Assembly: GCA_947252975.1 (NCBI GenBank)
Contig: CAMXWX010000049.1
Span: 1-7,435, forward strand
Reading direction: 5' to 3'
From: an uncultured Gardnerella sp.
Lineage (GTDB): Bacteria > Actinomycetota > Actinomycetes > Actinomycetales > Bifidobacteriaceae
Length of the DNA stretch: 7,435 nucleotides
In this document: piece by piece, positions 1 through 5,708 of the stretch
Layout of the letters: every line of letters starts with the position of its first letter
Numbering within the stretch: the first letter of the stretch is position 1
The notes under the pieces: model-generated
The model's input: only the letters and a program-made list of their open reading frames with translations
Databases searched by the model: none
Told to the model about the DNA's origin: nothing
Translations under genes and position numbers: made by a program

Positions 1-35
1 GATTTAAAATAAAGAACAGTATTAAGTGCAAGAAG

Positions 36-53
36 TATAACAATAAATATAAC
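36..53 (+). promoter_or_regulatory. possible -10 region(s) upstream of aroC
   Basis: Two copies of TATAAC, a good match to the bacterial -10 consensus, lie at 36-41 and 48-53 in the AT-rich stretch before aroC. No convincing -35 box is visible at 16-18 bases from either copy; TTAAGT at 22-27 is 20 bases from the second. A promoter here is plausible because aroC starts the visible operon, but the operon could also begin upstream of the window. Confidence 0.3.
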
Positions 54-75
54 GCACAACGCGATTGGAGAAGGC

Positions 76-1263
76 ATGCTTAGATGGCAAACGGCAGGGG
101 AGTCGCATGGTGAAGCGCTGGTGGCAATGATTGAAGGAGTGCCAGCAGGAGTTAAGATTACTAGCGCAGACATTGTTTCGGCTCTTGCGCGTAGACGACT
201 TGGATATGGTCGCGGAGCGCGAATGAAGTTTGAGCAAGACAAAGTGCGTTTGCTTACAGGCGTTCGCCACGGTGTTACTCTTGGGTCTCCAATTGCAATC
301 GAAATCGCAAATAGCGAGTGGCCAAAGTGGGTTGAAGTGATGAGTGCAGATCCGCTAGACCATGATTTGCCAAAAGAAGGCCGTAACGCGCCTCTTTCTA
401 GGCCGCGCCCTGGGCATGCGGATTTAACAGGCATGCGTAAATACGGTTTTAGTGACGCGCGCGAGGTTTTGGAGCGTTCGAGTGCCAGGGAAACGGCTTC
501 TCGCGTGGCTTTAGGCGCTGTAGCTGATGCGTTTTTGCACCAAGCGTTGGGTGTGCGCACAGTTGCGCACGTTATTGGAATCGGCGGCGAATATGTAAGC
601 AAAAGTTTAGCCCTGCCAACACCAGATGATATTGAGGCGTTGGATGCTTCGCCTGTTCGTACTCTAGATAAAGATGCCGAAGCGCGCATGATGGCTCGCA
701 TTGATGAAGCAAAAGCCAATGCAGATACGCTTGGCGGTGTTGTAGAGGTTTTGGCTTACGGCATGCCTGCTGGAGTTGGAACGTATGTTGAGTCGGATCG
801 CCGATTAGATGCTGCGTTGGCGGCGGCGCTTATGGGAATCCAGGCGATTAAAGGCGTGGAAATTGGAGACGGTTTTGAAGAAGCAAATCGCCCTGGCTCG
901 GCTGCCCACGACGAAATCATAACAGGCGAAGATGGCAACATTGCACGCCTTAGCAATCGCGCAGGAGGCATTGAAGGCGGAATGTCAAATGGAGAGACGA
1001 TTCGCGTGCGTGCAGCAATGAAGCCGATTCCGTCTATTCCTCGTGCTTTGCGAACGGTAGATGTTCTTACTGGCCAGCCAGCGCAGGCAATTAATCAGCG
1101 CTCCGATTTTACGGCAGTTCCAGCCGCTTCTGTAGTTGCAGAGGCAATGGTTCGATTAACGCTTGCAAAGTATGCGTTAGAAAAGTTTGGTGGAGATTCG
1201 CTAGAAGAAACTGCTAGGAATGCTAAGAGTTACGTTCAATCTTGGAAAGAGCATATGAGATGA
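76..1263 (+). CDS. aroC: Chorismate synthase
   Basis: Chorismate synthase is the last shikimate-pathway enzyme. It converts 5-enolpyruvylshikimate-3-phosphate to chorismate by anti-1,4-elimination of phosphate and needs reduced FMN; it is cytosolic and usually tetrameric. The 395-residue product is a normal actinobacterial length and carries the family blocks in order: GESHG at 8-12 with the N-terminal active-site His11, RRRLGYGRG at 40-48, RPGHADLTG at 111-119 with the second conserved His114, [10 protein letters not shown] at 134-143, [15 protein letters not shown] at 293-307 and RSDFTAVPA at 342-350 with the conserved Asp344. The ATG at 76 is supported by GGAG at 67-70 (5-base spacing) and by the family-typical [12 protein letters not shown] start. 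The stop overlaps the next gene start as ATGA, so translation is probably coupled to aroKB. No key residue is missing. Confidence 0.97.
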   Translation: MLRWQTAGESHGEALVAMIEGVPAGVKITSADIVSALARRRLGYGRGARMKFEQDKVRLLTGVRHGVTLGSPIAIEIANSEWPKWVEVMSADPLDHDLPKEGRNAPLSRPRPGHADLTGMRKYGFSDAREVLERSSARETASRVALGAVADAFLHQALGVRTVAHVIGIGGEYVSKSLALPTPDDIEALDASPVRTLDKDAEARMMARIDEAKANADTLGGVVEVLAYGMPAGVGTYVESDRRLDAALAAALMGIQAIKGVEIGDGFEEANRPGSAAHDEIITGEDGNIARLSNRAGGIEGGMSNGETIRVRAAMKPIPSIPRALRTVDVLTGQPAQAINQRSDFTAVPAASVVAEAMVRLTLAKYALEKFGGDSLEETARNAKSYVQSWKEHMR

Positions 1264-2963
1264 GCGAAGAATCTTTGCAAAGTTCCACTCACGGTGTGCC
1301 TAAATACAAAATGCCATTAGCTGTTATAATCGGCATGCCTGCAGCTGGAAAAACGCGTGTTGGCAAGGAATTAGCGCATATTTTGAATGTTCCTTTTATA
1401 GATACAGACGATTTAATTGAGCAAAAAATCAATATGCCGATTAGCCAGTATTTTAAGGATTTTGGTGAAGAGTCTTTTAGAGATATTGAAGCTCAAATTG
1501 TTAAAGATGCTATTTTTGCAGATTCTGAGCAATCCGCCCCAATAATCGCCCTCGGCGGCGGCTCCCCAATGCGCCCACAAACGCAAGAAGTCTTAAAAAA
1601 ATATACAAAACTCGGTGGCCGCGTTGTTTACTTGCAAGTGGATCCAAACGATGCAATTGAGCGCGTAAGCTGGAATTCAAATCGCCCTATGCTAAGCGGC
1701 AAAGACGGAGCAAAACGGTGGTTGGATTTGTTTGCTAAAAGAGACCCCGTGTTTTGTAAAGTAGCAAATTTGCACGCTCGCGTTTACGGATTAACGCCAA
1801 AACCTGCCGCAAGAAAGCTGAAAGATATGATTATGCAACGAATTGTGCATGTAAGTGGCAAAGATATTGAAGACTATAATGTTCATATTGGCGCTGGTGC
1901 TATGAGTCTTTTGCCGCAAATGCTTGGAAAAGAGCCTGTTCGAGTAGCTTTGATTCACACTCAGCCTGTTCAAAGGCATAGCGATAAAGCAAGAACTATT
2001 TTGCGCGCTGCTGGCTACGATGTTTTCGACATTCTTATTCCAGACGCAGAGGCTGGCAAAACCGTTAAGGTTGCGGATTTTGTATGGTCGCATCTTGCAA
2101 ATGCTGGTTTTACGCGTTCTGATGCGATTGTTGGCTTGGGCGGTGGAGCAGCCACAGATTTGGCTGGATTCGTTGCATCTACTTGGATGCGCGGAATCCG
2201 CTACGTAAATTGCCCAACTTCTCTTCTTGCTATGGTAGACGCTTCGACTGGCGGAAAAACTGGCGTAAATACTGCATTTGGCAAGAATTTGGTTGGTAGT
2301 TTTTACACGCCTGCAGGCGTTTTGGCAGATACTTGCGCGTTTTCTACTCTCAATAACGATATTTTTGTTGAAGGCTTAGGAGAGGTTGCAAAATCAGGGT
2401 TTATTGGCGATACGAGCATCCTAAAAATTCTGGAAAATCCGCAAAATGCTAGCAAATTACGCACTCTCGATGGCTCTTCTGTTTTAAGCGATTCACACTT
2501 GAACAATATGGTTTGCGATTTAATAGAAAAAAGCGTGCGCGTTAAGGCGTACCACGTTTCTAACGACTTAAAAGAGCAAGGTTTGCGCGAGTTTTTGAAC
2601 TACGGCCATACTCTTGGGCATGCAATAGAGCAAATAGAGCATTTTTCTTGGCGTCACGGAAACGCAGTTGCTGTTGGAATGGTTTTTGCGGCGGAGCTTG
2701 CGAAAATTTTGGGCTATTTAAGTCCAGAAGACGTTGAGTATCATAGTTCACTTTTAAAGTCACTTGGATTGCCAATATCTTGGAATGGCGGCGGCAGTAG
2801 TGACGATGCTTTTAATAAGGTTCTTGATTTGATGCATAAAGATAAAAAAGCTAGAGGCAACACCTTGCGATTTGTTGTTTTAGACGGGATTGGAAACCCG
2901 ATTCACTTAGATAATCCGCCGCTGGAGGCGATTCGCGAAGCGTTTAATAAGATTAGAAGTTAG
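1260..2963 (+). CDS. aroKB: Bifunctional shikimate kinase / 3-dehydroquinate synthase
   Basis: A 567-residue fusion of two cytosolic shikimate-pathway enzymes. Residues about 16-190 are shikimate kinase (ATP-dependent 3-phosphorylation of shikimate, step 5): P-loop GMPAAGKT at 25-32, DTDD at 48-51, shikimate-binding FRDIE at 73-77, GGG at 99-101, lid RPML at 142-145 and the later conserved Arg161. Residues about 194-567 are 3-dehydroquinate synthase (DAHP to dehydroquinate, step 2, NAD- and metal-dependent): [13 protein letters not shown] at 292-304, [10 protein letters not shown] at 326-335, GLGEVAK at 372-378, and [11 protein letters not shown] at 447-457. By the spacing of the Aspergillus enzyme the metal ligands are Glu375, His450 and His466; Lys378, Lys429, Arg443 and Asn447 also align. 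I chose ATG 1260, which overlaps the aroC stop as ATGA with GGAAAG about 10 bases upstream, over an in-frame TTG at 1242 that would add six residues inside aroC. Both halves look catalytically intact. Confidence 0.95.
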   Translation: MSEESLQSSTHGVPKYKMPLAVIIGMPAAGKTRVGKELAHILNVPFIDTDDLIEQKINMPISQYFKDFGEESFRDIEAQIVKDAIFADSEQSAPIIALGGGSPMRPQTQEVLKKYTKLGGRVVYLQVDPNDAIERVSWNSNRPMLSGKDGAKRWLDLFAKRDPVFCKVANLHARVYGLTPKPAARKLKDMIMQRIVHVSGKDIEDYNVHIGAGAMSLLPQMLGKEPVRVALIHTQPVQRHSDKARTILRAAGYDVFDILIPDAEAGKTVKVADFVWSHLANAGFTRSDAIVGLGGGAATDLAGFVASTWMRGIRYVNCPTSLLAMVDASTGGKTGVNTAFGKNLVGSFYTPAGVLADTCAFSTLNNDIFVEGLGEVAKSGFIGDTSILKILENPQNASKLRTLDGSSVLSDSHLNNMVCDLIEKSVRVKAYHVSNDLKEQGLREFLNYGHTLGHAIEQIEHFSWRHGNAVAVGMVFAAELAKILGYLSPEDVEYHSSLLKSLGLPISWNGGGSSDDAFNKVLDLMHKDKKARGNTLRFVVLDGIGNPIHLDNPPLEAIREAFNKIRS

Positions 2964-2966
2964 AAA

Positions 2967-3014
2967 ATGGTAGATGCAGAAATGGTAGATGCAGAAAATC
3001 AAGAAAATCAAGAA
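2967..3014 (+). repeat. In-frame tandem repeats at the aroQ 5' end
   Basis: Two exact copies of the 15-base unit ATGGTAGATGCAGAA (2967-2981 and 2982-2996) are followed immediately by two exact copies of the 9-base unit AATCAAGAA (2997-3005 and 3006-3014). Translated, they read MVDAE twice and then NQE twice. Both unit lengths are multiples of three, so copy-number change would lengthen or shorten the extension without shifting frame, and each 15-base copy carries its own ATG. Confidence 0.9.
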
Positions 3015-3509
3015 AATGTGATAAATATGCGCAAGGTTTTTGTAGTAAATGGCCCAAATTTGGGGCGATTAGGCGTTCGCCAGCCAGACGTTTATGGCAA
3101 TCAAGATTTTGAAGCGCTGTGCTCGCTTTGCAAAAAGTGGGCGCAAGAGCTTAATTTGCAAGTAGAAGTGCGCCAAAGTGACGACGAAGCACAAATGGTT
3201 CACTGGATGCATGAAGCAGCTGATACACATACTCCAGTAGTTATGAATCCTGCTGCTTTTACACACTACAGTTATGCGCTCGCGGATGCTGCTCACATGG
3301 TTTTGGATGCTGGAGTGCCGCTAGTGGAAGTGCATATTTCTAATCCTTCTGCGCGCGATGCTTTTCGTAAAATTAGCGTTATTAGCGCTGTTGCAACTGG
3401 AACTATTACAGGCATGGGGCTATATGGCTACAAACTTGCACTAGAAGCTGTTGCTCATTGTGTAACACCCGAGTCGAGGCTCGAAGATACTATGGAGTTC
3501 CATGGTTAG
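2967..3509 (+). CDS. aroQ: 3-dehydroquinate dehydratase, type II
   Basis: Type II dehydroquinase converts 3-dehydroquinate to 3-dehydroshikimate (step 3) by anti elimination through an enolate; the family forms cytosolic dodecamers. Numbered from ATG 2967, the sequence shows NGPNLGRLG at 28-36, lid Arg38 and catalytic Tyr43, RQSDDEAQ at 69-76, Asn94, active-site His100, EVHISN at 121-126 with the catalytic-pair His123, and Arg130/Arg134. The family normally begins near [11 protein letters not shown], which here is Met21 (ATG at 3027) and would give 160 residues. The first 20 codons are an acidic, repeat-built extension. Neither 2967, 2982 nor 3027 has a strong Shine-Dalgarno, so the start is unsettled: 2967 is only 3 bases past the aroKB stop, which favours coupled reinitiation, while 3027 matches the usual protein start. 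The last 8 bases overlap pyrG. Confidence 0.95.
   Translation: MVDAEMVDAENQENQENVINMRKVFVVNGPNLGRLGVRQPDVYGNQDFEALCSLCKKWAQELNLQVEVRQSDDEAQMVHWMHEAADTHTPVVMNPAAFTHYSYALADAAHMVLDAGVPLVEVHISNPSARDAFRKISVISAVATGTITGMGLYGYKLALEAVAHCVTPESRLEDTMEFHG
3494..3497 (+). promoter_or_regulatory. pyrG ribosome binding site inside aroQ
   Basis: GGAG lies 4 bases before the pyrG ATG and within the last codons of aroQ. It supports ATG 3502 as the pyrG start and means a ribosome finishing aroQ covers this site, as expected for translational coupling. Confidence 0.7.
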
Positions 3510-5169
3510 AAGAAAACATGGTAACTCTCAGGAGCATATTACAAAGCATATTTTTGTTACTGGTGGCGTTGTTTCGTCCCTCGGAAAAGGTCTTACTGCA
3601 TCGTCTTTAGGCCGACTTTTACGCAGTCGCGGATTGCATGTATTACAACAAAAACTTGATCCTTACATCAATGTTGACCCAGGCACAATGAACCCATTCC
3701 AACATGGTGAGGTTTACGTTACAGAAGATGGCGCAGAAACAGATCTTGATATTGGTCACTACGAGAGATTCCTCGATGTTTTTCTTAGCCAAAAAGCTAA
3801 TGTTACAACTGGCCAGATTTATCAATCCGTGCTTAGAAAAGAGCGCGCTGGCGAGTATTTGGGTCAGTGCGTGCAAGTTATTCCACACATTACTGGCGAA
3901 ATTAAATCGCGTATGCGTGCGCAAGCTAGCGACGATGTAGACGTTATTATTACGGAAATCGGCGGTACTGTTGGAGATATTGAGTCGCAGCCATTCTTGG
4001 AGGCTGCTCGCGAAGTTCGCCGCGATTTAGGCCCAGAAAATTGCATGTTTGTGCACGTTTCCTTGGTGCCTTATATTGCTGCAGCTCACGAGTTGAAGAC
4101 TAAGCCAACTCAACATTCCGTAATGATGCTTCGCTCTCTTGGTATTTCTCCAGACGCGCTTGTTTTGCGTTCAGATCGCCCTCTTAATCAAGGCATTAAA
4201 GACAAGATTTCGCTTATGTGCGATGTTGATGCAGAAGGCGTTGTGAATTGCGTGGATGCTCCAAGCATTTACGATGTTCCAAAGATTTTGTTCAACGAGG
4301 GCTTGGATGCTTACGTTGTGCGCGAGCTTGAGCTTCCATTCCACGATGTTGATTGGAACGAGTGGGAAGATTTGCTTGAGCGCGTTCATCATCCAAAGCA
4401 TGAGCTAAACATTGCAATCGTTGGAAAGTACATTGATTTACCAGATGCGTACCTTTCCGTTACGGAGGCAATTAAGGCTGGCGGTTTTGCAAACTGGGCT
4501 AAAGTTAACGTGCGCTGGGTTGCTGCGGACAAGTGCGAAACTCAAGAAGGTGCTGCTGCAGCTCTTGACCAAATGGACGGCATGGTTATTCCAGGCGGCT
4601 TCGGCATTCGTGGAATTGAAGGTAAGATTGGCGCGCTCCGTTACGCTCGCGAGCATGGCTTGCCAACGCTTGGCCTTTGCCTTGGCTTGCAATCTATGGT
4701 TATTGAGTACGCTCGTCACGTGCTTGGGCTTGAGGATGCTAATTCCACTGAGTTCGAGAAGGATTGTGGCGATCCAGTAATTGCGACTATGGAAGAGCAG
4801 AAGGATATCGTGGCTGGTAAAGGAGATATGGGTCACACAATGCGACTTGGCTCTTACCCTGCAACGCTTGAGGAAGACTCTATTGTTGCTGAGCTTTACG
4901 GCACTACGCATGTTACTGAGCGTCATCGTCACCGTTACGAAGTGAACGTGGCATATAAGAATCGTTTGCGCGAAGCTGGCTTGCGTATTAGCGGCCAAAG
5001 CCCAGATGGTAACTTGACTGAGTTTGTGGAGCTTCCAAAGAGTGTTCACCCATTCTATGTTGCAACTCAAGCTCACCCAGAGTTTAAGTCTCGTCCAACT
5101 AAGCCTCATCCTTTGTTTGCTGGATTAGTGGCAGCTGCTCTTGAGCATCAAACAAATAACGCTAAGTGA
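3502..5169 (+). CDS. pyrG: CTP synthase
   Basis: CTP synthase aminates UTP to CTP using ATP and glutamine-derived ammonia, with GTP as activator; it is cytosolic and forms tetramers and often filaments. The 555-residue product has both domains. The N-terminal synthetase has [16 protein letters not shown] at 15-30 (P-loop Lys29), [20 protein letters not shown] at 50-69, [17 protein letters not shown] at 74-90 and [11 protein letters not shown] at 152-162. The C-terminal class I glutamine amidotransferase has PGGFGIRG at 364-371, nucleophile Cys393 in GLCLGLQ, and the His525/Glu527 pair in AHPEF. The N-terminus is about 12 residues longer than the E. coli enzyme. Start ATG 3502 has GGAG 4 bases upstream and overlaps aroQ by 8 bases, making pyrG the last cistron of the aro operon. 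Lysine codons shift from mostly AAA in the first 140 codons to mostly AAG later. Confidence 0.98.
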   Translation: MVRRKHGNSQEHITKHIFVTGGVVSSLGKGLTASSLGRLLRSRGLHVLQQKLDPYINVDPGTMNPFQHGEVYVTEDGAETDLDIGHYERFLDVFLSQKANVTTGQIYQSVLRKERAGEYLGQCVQVIPHITGEIKSRMRAQASDDVDVIITEIGGTVGDIESQPFLEAAREVRRDLGPENCMFVHVSLVPYIAAAHELKTKPTQHSVMMLRSLGISPDALVLRSDRPLNQGIKDKISLMCDVDAEGVVNCVDAPSIYDVPKILFNEGLDAYVVRELELPFHDVDWNEWEDLLERVHHPKHELNIAIVGKYIDLPDAYLSVTEAIKAGGFANWAKVNVRWVAADKCETQEGAAAALDQMDGMVIPGGFGIRGIEGKIGALRYAREHGLPTLGLCLGLQSMVIEYARHVLGLEDANSTEFEKDCGDPVIATMEEQKDIVAGKGDMGHTMRLGSYPATLEEDSIVAELYGTTHVTERHRHRYEVNVAYKNRLREAGLRISGQSPDGNLTEFVELPKSVHPFYVATQAHPEFKSRPTKPHPLFAGLVAAALEHQTNNAK

Positions 5170-5205
5170 TTTAATCAAACTATTTGACTAGATTCGATTA
5201 GCTAC

Positions 5206-5234
5206 TTGACTTAAATTATTAAGTGGTGTAGACT
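5206..5234 (+). promoter_or_regulatory. Possible promoter overlapping the pyrG terminator
   Basis: TTGACT (5/6 to the -35 consensus) at 5206-5211 is 17 bases from TAGACT (4/6 to the -10 consensus) at 5229-5234. The -10 box sits at the end of the left arm of the terminator stem. If active it would start transcription near 5241, inside the hairpin loop. It may be a chance match in AT-rich DNA. Confidence 0.3.
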
Positions 5235-5271
5235 CGTATTTTTGGGTGCGATTTTACACCACTTTTTATTT
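5221..5271 (+). terminator. Intrinsic terminator of the aro-pyrG operon
   Basis: AAGTGGTGTA at 5221-5230 is the exact reverse complement of TACACCACTT at 5255-5264, and a T-rich tract (TTTTTATTTT) overlaps the end of the right arm and runs to about 5271. It lies about 50 bases after the pyrG stop. The stem is 10 bp (12 with a G-T wobble and one more A-T pair), but the loop is long at 20-24 bases, so efficiency may be moderate. Confidence 0.7.
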
Positions 5272-5288
5272 TGATTAATACTTAATCA
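5272..5288. promoter_or_regulatory. 17-bp palindrome TGATT-N7-AATCA, copy 1
   Basis: TGATTAATACTTAATCA is a perfect 7-bp inverted repeat around a 3-base centre, directly after the pyrG terminator T-tract. The same outer half-sites and spacing recur at 5516-5532 over the candidate promoter of the downstream gene, which suggests an operator. A shorter relative, TGATTTAATCA, overlaps the pyrG stop at 5167-5177. Confidence 0.35.
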
Positions 5289-5336
5289 TCTTGTTGCATA
5301 TTTTGCATCGTTTAACATGATTGTTACATATTCCAG

Positions 5337-5350
5337 ATGTAAATTTACAT
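5337..5350. repeat. 14-bp palindrome ATGTAAATTTACAT within an ATGTAAA cluster
   Basis: A perfect palindrome made of two abutting ATGTAAA half-sites. Further exact half-sites occur at 5370-5376 (forward) and 5472-5478 (reverse), and the context CAGATGTAAA is repeated at 5334-5343 and 5367-5376. It could be a binding site or AT-rich coincidence. Confidence 0.5.
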
Positions 5351-5440
5351 TTTTGTAATATCACTGCAGATGTAAAAGACTTGGCAAAATATCTCATAAA
5401 ACACGATTTAATCTAATATTTTTCTATTACAATAGTTGTT

Positions 5441-5470
5441 TTTACTGTTTATAGACAAAATAACAGTAAA
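5441..5470. promoter_or_regulatory. Dyad TTTACTGTT-N12-AACAGTAAA
   Basis: A perfect 9-bp inverted repeat (5441-5449 and 5462-5470) whose arm centres are 21 bases apart, about two helical turns, placed about 20 bases upstream of the candidate -35 box at 5492. That geometry suits a dimeric transcription factor. As RNA it would be a weak hairpin followed by TTTTACATTT, so a poor terminator is the alternative. Confidence 0.4.
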
Positions 5471-5491
5471 TTTTACATTTAGACTTTGAGC

Positions 5492-5519
5492 TTGCGTTGT
5501 TTAATAAAATCCGTATGAT
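5492..5519 (+). promoter_or_regulatory. Candidate promoter of the solute-binding protein gene
   Basis: TTGCGT at 5492-5497 (first three bases of the -35 consensus) is 16 bases from TATGAT at 5514-5519 (5/6 to TATAAT). Transcription would begin near 5526 and produce a leader of about 180 bases. The -10 box overlaps the palindrome at 5516-5532. Confidence 0.45.
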
Positions 5520-5532
5520 TGAATTTTAATCA
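5516..5532. promoter_or_regulatory. 17-bp near-palindrome TGATT-N7-AATCA, copy 2
   Basis: TGATTGAATTTTAATCA matches itself at 7 of 8 symmetric pairs and shares half-sites and spacing with the palindrome at 5272-5288, 244 bases upstream. It covers the end of the candidate -10 box and the predicted transcription start, where a bound repressor would block initiation. Confidence 0.4.
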
Positions 5533-5551
5533 ACGAAGAGGCCTCCTTATT

Positions 5552-5563
5552 GGCTTTGCAAAG
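5552..5563 (+). repeat. Leader repeat GGCTTTGCAAAG, copy 1
   Basis: An exact 12-base direct repeat with the copy at 5631-5642. Its core CTTTGCAAAG is self-complementary, so the two RNA copies can pair with each other and enclose the terminator-like hairpin between them. Confidence 0.8.
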
Positions 5564-5603
5564 AATCCATCTGGCAATAAATACTAGGTGGATTTTATTT
5601 ATT
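5562..5603 (+). terminator. Terminator-like hairpin in the leader (possible attenuator)
   Basis: AATCCATCT at 5564-5572 pairs with AGGTGGATT at 5586-5594 (one G-U), and the stem extends two more pairs to 5562/5596. The loop is 13 bases and the right arm runs into TTTTATTTATT. It lies between the candidate promoter and the start of the gene at 5709, so it would stop transcription early unless overridden. Confidence 0.45.
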
Positions 5604-5617
5604 AAGCCTATAGAGCC

Positions 5618-5642
5618 TGTAAAGCGTAAAGGCTTTGCAAAG
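5618..5642 (+). repeat. Leader repeat GGCTTTGCAAAG copy 2, within a second hairpin
   Basis: The repeat copy is at 5631-5642. TGTAAAGC at 5618-5625 can pair with GCTTTGCA at 5632-5639 (one G-U) around a 6-base loop, so copy 2 can either form this local hairpin or pair with copy 1. AAGCCT at 5604-5609 offers a third partner for AGGCTT at 5630-5635. Confidence 0.6.
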
Positions 5643-5696
5643 CTTGTAATGAGACTTTTTCGTGATATTTAATTGAATCCTGCCATACCCGACGTT

Positions 5697-5701
5697 AGGA
5701 G
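5697..5701 (+). promoter_or_regulatory. Ribosome binding site fixing the start at 5709
   Basis: AGGAG is 7 bases before ATG 5709. It decides against the in-frame TTG at 5673, which would add 12 charged residues before the signal peptide and spoil it. Confidence 0.85.
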
Positions 5702-5708
5702 AAAACAT

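Larger units (their letters stand above)
5170..5708. other. Gene-free AT-rich control region between pyrG and the solute-binding protein gene
   Basis: No open reading frame here has a plausible start, ribosome binding site and length, and I see no tRNA or known riboswitch signature. The stretch contains the pyrG terminator, several inverted repeats, a candidate promoter and a structured leader, listed separately. From about 5380 to 5440 I see nothing beyond AT-rich sequence. Confidence 0.75.

Noticed and set aside
1242..1259. In-frame TTG start for aroKB six codons upstream
   Set aside because: ATG 1260 forms the standard ATGA overlap with the aroC stop and is a stronger start codon; the extra residues lie in aroC coding sequence.
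74..2624. Repeated GCATGC hexamers, mainly in aroC and the start of aroKB
   Set aside because: Several copies occur, but they fall in coding contexts such as Gly-Met and Gly-His-Ala in different reading frames, with no regular spacing. I take them as composition and codon effects.
4438..5109. 223-codon open frame on the minus strand within pyrG
   Set aside because: Its composition is that of an antisense shadow, with no family motif and no ribosome site, and it sits entirely inside the conserved pyrG coding region.
5538..5548. GAGGCCTCCTT resembling the anti-Shine-Dalgarno end of 16S rRNA
   Set aside because: Only a short match with no surrounding rRNA sequence, and pairing to the gene's own ribosome site would be about 5 bp. 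It is mentioned only as a possible element of the leader fold.
5649..5672. Seven-codon upstream open frame (MRLFRDI) in the leader
   Set aside because: It has no convincing Shine-Dalgarno and no run of a single regulatory amino acid, so I cannot support a leader peptide. It could still matter if the leader proves to be translated.
5673..5708. In-frame TTG start extending the lipoprotein by 12 residues
   Set aside because: ATG 5709 has AGGAG at 7-base spacing and gives a normal lipoprotein signal peptide, whereas the extension adds charged residues before it and has no ribosome site.
5170..5708. Possible CRISPR array, tRNA, insertion sequence or attachment site in the large spacer
   Set aside because: The repeats are few, short and irregularly spaced, there is no cloverleaf or CCA-ended structure, no transposase fragment and no terminal inverted repeats with target duplication.
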